NCBI GenBank assembly: GCA_020638155.1
Contig: JACKJB010000001.1
Span: 806,001 to 870,000 of the forward strand
DNA: 64,000 bases
DNA from: Rhodospirillales bacterium
GTDB lineage: Bacteria > Pseudomonadota > Alphaproteobacteria > Micavibrionales > Micavibrionaceae
Direction: 5' to 3'
The notes beneath the pieces are model-generated. The model had not been told where the DNA came from. It ran no database searches and worked only from the letters and a program-made list of their open reading frames with translations. This document shows, piece by piece, positions 40,860 through 47,013 of this stretch; position 1 is the stretch's first letter, and the number at the start of each line of letters is the position of its first letter. A program made the translations under genes and the position numbers.

Positions 40860-41378
40860 ATGGCTTCCGATCATATAGAAATTGTTAAATACGATCCATC
40901 ATGGCCTTCGAGAGCGCAGGAAGAAATAATAGCGCTGCGTAAGATTTTCGATCAGGCTTCCTTTTCCTTGATGGAACATATCGGTAGCACATCAGTACCC
41001 GGATTGGATGCCAAGCCGGTGATCGATATTGTTATTGCCTGTAAAAATATTGATGAGGTTAAGGCGCATATACCTGCCATGGAAAAGCGCGGCTATGTGT
41101 TCTGGCAAGATGCACAGCATAAAGATCATTTTTTGTTCATTAAAGGTCTGCCGCCGCATGGGGCAGGGCGGACACATCATGTGCATCTTTATCCGGAAGG
41201 TCATGAGCAGATCACCGAGCATATTGATTTTCGAGACAAGCTGCGGGCTGATCCTGTTTTGGCAAAGGCTTATCAGGATTTGAAATATGATCTGGCCGCA
41301 AAATACCGGGATGACCGCGATGGTTATACCGAAGCCAAGACTGAATTTATTAAAAAGGTTATCAGTCTGGTTCCTTAA
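40860..41378 (+). CDS. GrpB/UPF0157 family protein (nucleotidyltransferase fold)
   Basis: 172 aa. IEIVKYDPSWPSRAQEE, MEHIGSTSVPGLDAKPVIDI with the GS...D-x-D-like nucleotidyltransferase signature, and THHVHLYPEGHEQI are typical of the GrpB family. Some relatives are fused to dephospho-CoA kinase; the activity of stand-alone members is not established. It begins 3 nt after the lpdA stop and ends 41 nt before lipA, so it is co-transcribed, but it is not a usual member of this operon. Confidence 0.88.
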   Translation: MASDHIEIVKYDPSWPSRAQEEIIALRKIFDQASFSLMEHIGSTSVPGLDAKPVIDIVIACKNIDEVKAHIPAMEKRGYVFWQDAQHKDHFLFIKGLPPHGAGRTHHVHLYPEGHEQITEHIDFRDKLRADPVLAKAYQDLKYDLAAKYRDDRDGYTEAKTEFIKKVISLVP

Positions 41379-41419
41379 AAAGGACGTGCTTTTCCTGACT
41401 GATGGTTCTATAAAAAGTC

Positions 41420-42385
41420 ATGACCTATAACCCCGAACTCCTCAATAAGGCCAAGCGCCACCCGGAGAAGCAGAAAAACCCGGATCGCCCGATGGGACGC
41501 AAGCCGGACTGGATCCGTGTGCGCGCGCCGCAGGGTAAGGTTTATCATGAAACCCGCGAGATCGTTCATAAGGCCAAGCTGAACACGGTTTGTGAAGAAG
41601 CGGGCTGCCCGAATGTCGGGGAGTGCTGGGATAAAAAGCACGCGACCTTTATGATTATGGGTGAGATTTGCACCCGGGCGTGCTCGTTCTGCAATATTGC
41701 GACCGGCAAGCCAGGCGAGCTGGATAAGATGGAGCCGCTGCGCGTTGGTGTGGCGGTCGGCCAGATGGATCTGAAACATGTTGTGGTAACCGCTGTGGAC
41801 CGGGATGACCTCGATGACGGCGGGGCGGAGCATTTTGAGAAAACCATTGGCGCGATCCGCTTTAAATCCCCGGGGACGACGATTGAAATTTTGCCCGGTG
41901 ATTTTCACGGGGATATGGAGTCCATCGACCGCGTGATCCGCGCGAAGCCGGACGTGTTCAACCATAACCTTGAGACTGTGCCGCGGCTTTATCCGACGAT
42001 CCGGCCGGGGGCGCGGTATTTCCGTTCCCTGCGCCTGTTGCAGCGAGTGAAAGATGTTGACCCGGCGCAGTTCACCAAATCCGGCATGATGGTCGGGCTT
42101 GGTGAAACCAGGGAAGAGGTTGGGCAGGTGATGGATGACCTCCGTGCCGCCGATGTTGACTTCCTGACTATCGGCCAGTATTTGCAGCCGACCCCAAAAC
42201 ACGCGCCTGTTGAGCGGTTCTGGAGCCCGGAAGAGTTCGAAGAACTGGAACGCATGGCCCGCGCCAAAGGGTTCCTGATGGTGTCCGCATCGCCACTGAC
42301 CCGTTCGAGCTATCATGCCGGGGATGATTTTGAAAAGCTGCGCGCCGCACGGGATGCAATCCTTGTAAAAGGGGTGGTTGCGTGA
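41420..42385 (+). CDS. lipA: Lipoyl synthase
   Basis: Radical SAM enzyme inserting sulfur into octanoylated lipoyl domains, 321 aa. Auxiliary cluster cysteines lie in CEEAGCPNVGECW, and the radical SAM CxxxCxxC in CTRACSFCNIATG. The C-terminal LTRSSYHAGDDFEKL carries the conserved RSSY serine that ligates the auxiliary cluster. Its location after pdhABC-lpdA fits: it makes the cofactor of the lipoyl domains of PdhB and PdhC. Its stop overlaps the next ORF as GTGA. Confidence 0.97.
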   Translation: MTYNPELLNKAKRHPEKQKNPDRPMGRKPDWIRVRAPQGKVYHETREIVHKAKLNTVCEEAGCPNVGECWDKKHATFMIMGEICTRACSFCNIATGKPGELDKMEPLRVGVAVGQMDLKHVVVTAVDRDDLDDGGAEHFEKTIGAIRFKSPGTTIEILPGDFHGDMESIDRVIRAKPDVFNHNLETVPRLYPTIRPGARYFRSLRLLQRVKDVDPAQFTKSGMMVGLGETREEVGQVMDDLRAADVDFLTIGQYLQPTPKHAPVERFWSPEEFEELERMARAKGFLMVSASPLTRSSYHAGDDFEKLRAARDAILVKGVVA

Positions 42386-42792
42386 ATGTTGTTTTGCCAC
42401 AGAGACACGGAGACACAGAGAGCAATATAAATACGATATCAGGGTTTATCGTTGATTCTGCTGTTAATGTTCATAAGAATCTTGGGCCGGGCCTTCTTGA
42501 AAGCATTTATGAAGAAGCCTTGTGTTACGAGTTGGAAAAAAGAAGAGTCTGTTTTGAGCGCCAGAAAGTAATACAAGTTTCTTATGAAGATATTACTCTG
42601 AAAACGAATTTCCGGCTTGATTTACTTGTCGAAAACAAGATTGTTGTGGAACTTAAATGCTCGGAAAAGGTAATTCCATTATATCAGGCTCAACTTTTGA
42701 CGTATCTTAAAATAACCAAGTGTAAGCTTGGATTGCTTTTGAACTTTAATGCTCCTCTTATGAAAGAAGGCATTCACAGGATTGTATTATAA
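42382..42792 (+). CDS. GxxExxY family protein, second copy
   Basis: 136 aa from GTG 42382. GPGLLESIYEEALCYELEKRR carries the family motif, and FRLDLLVENKIVVELKC carries the PD-(D/E)XK-like Asp/Glu/Lys. The ending is GLLLNFNAPLMKEGIHRIVL. It is clearly homologous to the ORF at 35857-36255 but diverged. The N-terminal residues VLPQRHGDTESN are translated from the left inverted repeat, so the start region may have been acquired on insertion. No ATG precedes the conserved part. It is AT-richer than lipA. Confidence 0.86.
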   Translation: MNVVLPQRHGDTESNINTISGFIVDSAVNVHKNLGPGLLESIYEEALCYELEKRRVCFERQKVIQVSYEDITLKTNFRLDLLVENKIVVELKCSEKVIPLYQAQLLTYLKITKCKLGLLLNFNAPLMKEGIHRIVL

Positions 42793-42816
42793 CTCTGTGT
42801 CTTTGTGTCTCTGTGG
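42397..42816 (+). mobile_element. Inverted-repeat-bounded single-ORF unit (GxxExxY type 2)
   Basis: A 420 bp segment at the lipA/COQ10-like junction. The 24 nt arms (42397-42420 and 42793-42816) match at 22 of 24 positions. Each arm is an 8 nt motif, ACACAGAG with variants, repeated almost three times. The left arm begins 12 nt after the lipA stop and the right arm ends 10 nt before the next gene. The repeat sequence is unrelated to that of the other GxxExxY unit. Confidence 0.73.
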
Positions 42817-42826
42817 TTCATAACCT

Positions 42827-43258
42827 ATGCCAACCCACGCTGAAAAACGAAAACTCCCCTATACGCCTGAGCAATTGTTTGATTTGGTGTCGCAGGTCGA
42901 AAAATATCCACAATTTCTGCCGTGGTGCCTTGCCAGCCGGATTACGGGGCGGGACGGTAACGTGTTTTATGCCGACCTTGTGATCGGCTATAAAATGGTG
43001 CGGGAGAAGTTTACATCCAAAGTGACGGCGCTGCGGCCCGATCATATCCATGTTGAATATCTGTCCGGGCCGATGAGGTATCTATCGAACCATTGGCGGT
43101 TCATCCCCGAGCCAGACGGTGGCTGCACGATTGATTTTTATGTCGATTTTGAGTTTAAAAATAAGTTTTTTCAAAATCTTATGGGTGTTTTCTTTGATAA
43201 AGCTGTAGCAAAGATGGTTGAAGCTTTTGAAAACAGGGCAAAAGATCTGTATAGCTAA
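42827..43258 (+). CDS. Ubiquinone-binding COQ10/RatA-like START-domain protein
   Basis: 143 aa, SRPBCC fold. LPYTPEQLFDLVSQVEKYPQFLPWC near the N-terminus, SGPMRYLSNHWRFIPEPDGG, the beta strand CTIDFYVDFEFKN and the C-terminal amphipathic helix (AVAKMVEAFENRA) match the COQ10/RatA family, which binds ubiquinone in mitochondria and is implicated in respiration in bacteria. It normally follows lipA in alphaproteobacteria; here a GxxExxY unit separates them. Annotation as a RatA toxin would be unsupported. Confidence 0.9.
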   Translation: MPTHAEKRKLPYTPEQLFDLVSQVEKYPQFLPWCLASRITGRDGNVFYADLVIGYKMVREKFTSKVTALRPDHIHVEYLSGPMRYLSNHWRFIPEPDGGCTIDFYVDFEFKNKFFQNLMGVFFDKAVAKMVEAFENRAKDLYS

Positions 43259-43334
43259 GTACTTTCTTTTTTCTTGTTTGAATTTTTTATGGCGATTAAT
43301 TTGGGATCAAATTTAGAAACAAAAGAGGTTTATT

Positions 43335-43652
43335 ATGTCGATAGGTAAAGACGTGCTGTTAAAAGCTTTTTCCTTGGCTGGGAAATTCATTCCTGCAGCA
43401 GAAAGGCAGGCATCGAAGCTGCTGGCCCAAAAACATTTTGCTGAGCTGTGCTTGAAAGAGGGTGGGGACCCTGTTGTTCGGCGGCTATCGTTTAGCTTAG
43501 TCAAAGTGTCACTTCGGAATGCCGGATATGATACGGATACTGACAAGCCTTATCAGGAAGTCCTTGGGCTTGCTGGAGGAAAAGATGAGTTTGAGAGTCT
43601 TAAAGAGAAATATGTTGCTAAAGCTGTTGCTTTGAAGCAAGAGCCGCGTTAA
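43335..43652 (+). CDS. Hypothetical protein, 105 aa
   Basis: Not recognised. Mostly helical by composition, soluble, rich in Lys and Ala, and without signal peptide or membrane segment. AGAGG lies 9 nt before ATG 43335, a good ribosome site, and the flanks are AT-rich (43259-43334), which supports a real stand-alone gene. No inverted repeats enclose it, unlike the nearby insertion units. The C-terminus overlaps nothing. Confidence 0.6.
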   Translation: MSIGKDVLLKAFSLAGKFIPAAERQASKLLAQKHFAELCLKEGGDPVVRRLSFSLVKVSLRNAGYDTDTDKPYQEVLGLAGGKDEFESLKEKYVAKAVALKQEPR

Positions 43653-43682
43653 ATCCTTTTTTTATTAGATAAGCATCTTCTG

Positions 43683-43749
43683 CGTCATAGCCGAGGAGTT
43701 CTGGCGTTATGCTATCTGCGAAGATCCCTCGGCTACGCTCGGGCTAACA
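43683..43749. repeat. Degenerate palindromic repeat, family B
   Basis: Arms around CATAGCCGAGG and CCCTCGGCTACGCTCGGG, related to the near-perfect copy at 62770-62843. The right half lies in the 3' end of the glycosyltransferase gene and encodes its last dozen residues (SPSVAEGSSQIA), so the repeat has supplied the stop codon. Confidence 0.65.
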
Positions 43750-44660
43750 TGTTGGTATATCTCCCCGTCATAATCAGGATAACGGTAAGACAGATCGATT
43801 GTACCGCCGTCGGTGGTTTTGAAGTCTGTGGTCAGGCTGCGGTCGAGGCGCATTTCGTCATAGCCGGATAAATGCAGGATGCCAATTTCCTCGTGCGGCA
43901 GGTAGGGTTCGACGAATTTGCCGGCTTTGGTGTCGTAATGCGGTTTGAACTGGCAGAGCCAGTGACACCAGCCGGGCAGGATTTCAAATTCATAGTTTTC
44001 GAGATAGCACATCACGCCGAGCGATAATTGTTCGGCGGTGAAGACCTTGCCTTTTTTGACGGCGGTTTTGACAAGATCCTGCCAGCGCTGCCAGTGCGGG
44101 GCATCTTTATGCAGGGCGAAAGCACCTGCGAGCAGGACATGGTAGGGGAGCAGGTCGCGGGCTTTGTTAAAGCCGAAAGCCTTGCGGGCGTTGGAGAAAT
44201 AGAAGCCGCGCACTTTCCATGGCCAGCGGCCGAGCCATTTGACCCGTATCTGCCGTGGATAAGTTCGGTCAACCTGGCCGGTTAATGTTATTTTTCCGCG
44301 GCTTGCACCGGTTATAAACAGGTCCACGCTGTGCCAGCTTTGCACCCATGTATCGGCGTCCATCCAGAAATACGTGTCGTAACCGGGGAAATATTCATTG
44401 ATAAACGGGCGGCAGATACAGGATTTCAAATATTCCCGTCCCCGGATTTTATGGGCGGGGATATCGCAGGGCCAGTCCGGTTTGTGTATGGCGTTGACCA
44501 GCGGCTTAAGAATTTCCAGTTGCCCCGGTTTCAGGCCGGCATCGAGGATACAGATATCCATATCTTTGCTTTGCGGGAAGGCGCGCACGGAATGTACCCA
44601 TTCCAGCAGCATCGGGAAGTAGTTATGGTCTGATCCGCTAACGAAAGTGATTTTACTCAT
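43707..44660 (-). CDS. GT-A type glycosyltransferase-like protein
   Basis: 317 aa, cytosolic. ITFVSGSDHNYFPMLLEW at the N-terminus and YFWMDADTWVQ (Asp101-x-Asp103, a DxD metal/nucleotide-sugar motif) indicate a GT-A fold; a HLSGYDEM segment near the C-terminus is typical of small family 8-like transferases. Donor and acceptor cannot be told. The C-terminal SPSVAEGSSQIA comes from a palindromic repeat, which suggests the original end was replaced. It lies downstream of ispDF-pgpA-pncC on the same strand but is separated from them by a repeat cluster of about 200 bp. Confidence 0.75.
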   Translation of the reverse strand: MSKITFVSGSDHNYFPMLLEWVHSVRAFPQSKDMDICILDAGLKPGQLEILKPLVNAIHKPDWPCDIPAHKIRGREYLKSCICRPFINEYFPGYDTYFWMDADTWVQSWHSVDLFITGASRGKITLTGQVDRTYPRQIRVKWLGRWPWKVRGFYFSNARKAFGFNKARDLLPYHVLLAGAFALHKDAPHWQRWQDLVKTAVKKGKVFTAEQLSLGVMCYLENYEFEILPGWCHWLCQFKPHYDTKAGKFVEPYLPHEEIGILHLSGYDEMRLDRSLTTDFKTTDGGTIDLSYRYPDYDGEIYQHVSPSVAEGSSQIA

Positions 44661-44671
44661 GTCTTTCTAAT

Positions 44672-44857
44672 ACCCTCTCCGGAGGGAGAGGGTAACGAAG
44701 CTTGGCGTTTCTGGCAAGAAAAGCCTTAGCGCAGTGGGTGAGGGGACGGGGGTTTGGGCGTTACGCTTCGTAGTCCCTCACCCAGCTTCGGCTAATCCGC
44801 CTTCGCTACGCTACGGCGTGATAAGCCTGCGCAACCCTCTCCCTGAAGGGAGAGGGG
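44672..44857. repeat. Two family C palindromic repeats in opposite orientation
   Basis: Copy one (44672-44742) runs from CCCTCTCC through the AACGAAGCTT block to GGTGAGGGG. Copy two (44773-44857) is the inverse, from CCCTCACCC to a perfect CCCTCTCCCT hairpin. About 30 bp separate them, so the pair could form one long cruciform. The same element occurs inside pdhC at 38019-38122. It fills the gap between the glycosyltransferase start and the pncC end. Confidence 0.82.
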
Positions 44858-44868
44858 AAATGGAGTGT

Positions 44869-45330
44869 TTAGGGCAGGGCGTTCAGGACATGGTTGAGGG
44901 CGGCGTCAACGGTTTGTGTGCGGACGGCATGGCGGTCTCCTGTGAAATGGTGTTCGAAGGATTGTGTTGTTCCGAAGCGGCTGGCGATGCCGATATAGAC
45001 AAGGCCGACAGGCTTTGTGTCCGTCCCGCCACCCGGTCCGGCGATCCCGGTGCAGGAAACGGCGATATCGGCATTGCTGTGTTCCAGCGCGCCTTCGGCC
45101 ATAGCCTGCGCCACCTGCGGGCTGACGGCACCGTGTTCTTCGAGCAGTTCGAACGGGACGGCCAGGAGTTCCTGCTTGGCCTCGTTGCTGTAGGTGATGA
45201 AGCCGCGCTCATAGATTTCGGAGGAGCCGGGCAGGTCTGTGACGGTGGCGCCGATCATCCCGCCGGTGCAGGATTCTGCCGTGGCCATCATCAGGCCGCG
45301 TTGTTTGAGGGCATCAAATAATGCCTGCAT
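44869..45330 (-). CDS. pncC: Nicotinamide-nucleotide amidase (CinA C-terminal domain)
   Basis: Deamidates NMN to nicotinate mononucleotide in pyridine nucleotide salvage, 153 aa. ATAESCTGGMIGATVTDLPG holds the catalytic Ser, and GFITYSNEAKQELL and SCTGIAGPGGGTDTKPVG are the other conserved loops. ATG 45330 is chosen; the longer open frame reads into pgpA without similarity. It overlaps pgpA by 17 nt. The N-terminal CinA domain is absent, as in many proteobacteria. Confidence 0.93.
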   Translation of the reverse strand: MQALFDALKQRGLMMATAESCTGGMIGATVTDLPGSSEIYERGFITYSNEAKQELLAVPFELLEEHGAVSPQVAQAMAEGALEHSNADIAVSCTGIAGPGGGTDTKPVGLVYIGIASRFGTTQSFEHHFTGDRHAVRTQTVDAALNHVLNALP

Positions 45331-45802
45331 AAGCCAGCCCCCCGATACATAATGCCGCATAGAGTCCCGCCATAACATCATCAGCCATGACGCCGAACGC
45401 GCCGGGCATCTTGTCGAAATAGGAAACCGGCCACGGCTTGAAAATATCAAACACGCGAAACAGGACAAATGCCAGGATCAGGCCGATATGGGTCAACGGC
45501 GTCACTAGCAGCGTAACCCAGATCCCGACGACTTCATCGACGACAATCGCCCCGGCATCGTGCGTTCCCGTGCTTTTTTCGAAACGGTCTGCGGCCATGT
45601 AGCCGACAATCGCCATAAGGATCGTCGCGGCCAGCAGGCCGGGCCAGCCTGTTTCATAAAGGAACAGGACACCGAGCGGCAGGCCGCCGAGCGTCCCCCA
45701 TGTGCCGGGCGCTTTTTTAATCAGGCCGCAGCCAAACCAAGTCGCCAGCCATATGGCCGGGTCTTTCATATTGAGCTTGGCGATAAGGTCTTTATCTAAC
45801 AT
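45314..45802 (-). CDS. pgpA: Phosphatidylglycerophosphatase A
   Basis: Inner-membrane phosphatase giving phosphatidylglycerol, 162 aa from ATG 45802. GLIKKAPGTWGTLGGLPLG, the catalytic DAGAIVVDEVVGIWVTL and FRVFDIFKPWPVSYFDK are the family motifs. It overlaps the end of ispDF by 7 nt and pncC by 17 nt. ispDF-pgpA-pncC is a standard alphaproteobacterial order. Confidence 0.95.
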   Translation of the reverse strand: MLDKDLIAKLNMKDPAIWLATWFGCGLIKKAPGTWGTLGGLPLGVLFLYETGWPGLLAATILMAIVGYMAADRFEKSTGTHDAGAIVVDEVVGIWVTLLVTPLTHIGLILAFVLFRVFDIFKPWPVSYFDKMPGAFGVMADDVMAGLYAALCIGGLAYAGII

Positions 45803-46980
45803 GGCGTAAACCTTACCGTGGCAACGGCGTGGGCGGCAATGCCTTCTTCGCGGCCAAGAAAGCCCAGTTTTTCGTTTGTTGTGGCTTTGAGGCCGATTCT
45901 GTCTGTTTCCAGGCCGCAGATCTGCGCGATTTTTTGCTGCATCGCCTCGCGGTGCGGGCCGATTTTCGGGGCTTCGCAAATGAGGGTTAAATCGACATTG
46001 TTGATGGTCCCGCCTTTTTCCCGGATCATCTCTACGGCTTTTTGCAGGAAGACGGCACTATCAACGTCTTTCCATTGCGGGGCGGACGGAGGGAAATAGG
46101 TGCCGATATCTCCGGCACCGATCGTGCCCAGCAGGGCATCGGTTAAGGCGTGCAGCCCTACATCGGCATCGGAGTGGCCTTTGAGTTTGTGGGTGTGCGG
46201 GATGTCTACACCGCATAAACGTACGACATTTCCTTCGGTGAAGGCGTGAACGTCATAGCCGAACCCGGTACGGATATCGGTTTGCGGTGACGGGCCGAGC
46301 AGTTTTTGCGCCATATCCATATCCTCCGGCGTGGTGATCTTGATGTTTTGCCGCGAACCGGGGACAAAGGCAATCTCTTTGCCTGTGGCGGCGACAAGCC
46401 CGGTATCGTCGGTGCAGGACGCGTTTGTTTCGCCGGCCGCCTGATGGGCGCGCAGCAGCAGATCGTAATGAAAGCCCTGCGGGGTCTGGATCGCCCACAG
46501 ATTGCCGCGGTCCACATAGGCTCCGCCGTCATATTTCTGGGTATCTGTGACCGGGCTGGCGAGAGTTGCTGCGCCGGTTTCGGCTGCTTTTTGTACCAAA
46601 GCGATAATTTCGTCGGCTGACACGAGCGGGCGCGCCGCATCGTGGATCAGAATCGTGTCATTATTTTTCGGATTAGAGAAACTGTTTATTCCATTGAAAA
46701 CACTATTATTTCGATCTTTTCCTCCGGAGATTGGTTCCGGTAGATCCAGCCCTTGCACCGCTTCATTATAGAGCGTTCTGTGGTCAGGGTTAATCACGAC
46801 CCGGATTTCCTGCAGACCGGGGGAGGATAAAAAACGCTCCAAAGTGTGGCGGAGTATCGCTTTGCCGGATATTTTCTGGTATTGTTTGGGCGTTTCGCCG
46901 CCAAGGCGTGTGCCGCTGCCGGCCGCGACGATCACAGCATAAAAAGGGACGACTTGTTTAGAACTTGCAGAAATTTCCAT
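45796..46980 (-). CDS. ispDF: Bifunctional IspD/IspF
   Basis: 394 aa fusion of two MEP-pathway enzymes. The N-terminal IspD domain (FYAVIVAAGSGTRLGGETPKQY near residue 13; ILIHDAARPLVSADE) makes CDP-methylerythritol. The C-terminal IspF domain, from about residue 230 (GFGYDVHAF, the GHSDADVGLHALTDALLG zinc site, KATTNEKLGFLGREEGI), makes the cyclodiphosphate. ATG 46980 begins the family N-terminus, although its ribosome site is weak. It is divergent from ntrY, with only 33 nt between the assigned starts. Confidence 0.96.
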   Translation of the reverse strand: MEISASSKQVVPFYAVIVAAGSGTRLGGETPKQYQKISGKAILRHTLERFLSSPGLQEIRVVINPDHRTLYNEAVQGLDLPEPISGGKDRNNSVFNGINSFSNPKNNDTILIHDAARPLVSADEIIALVQKAAETGAATLASPVTDTQKYDGGAYVDRGNLWAIQTPQGFHYDLLLRAHQAAGETNASCTDDTGLVAATGKEIAFVPGSRQNIKITTPEDMDMAQKLLGPSPQTDIRTGFGYDVHAFTEGNVVRLCGVDIPHTHKLKGHSDADVGLHALTDALLGTIGAGDIGTYFPPSAPQWKDVDSAVFLQKAVEMIREKGGTINNVDLTLICEAPKIGPHREAMQQKIAQICGLETDRIGLKATTNEKLGFLGREEGIAAHAVATVRFTPC

Positions 46981-47013
46981 AGTTAAGTATCTTGCGATGT
47001 TTTTTATGACGTT

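Noticed and set aside
42827..43258. RatA toxin of a toxin-antitoxin pair
   Set aside because: No antitoxin gene is adjacent, and position after lipA plus START-domain motifs fit the COQ10-like ubiquinone-binding protein.
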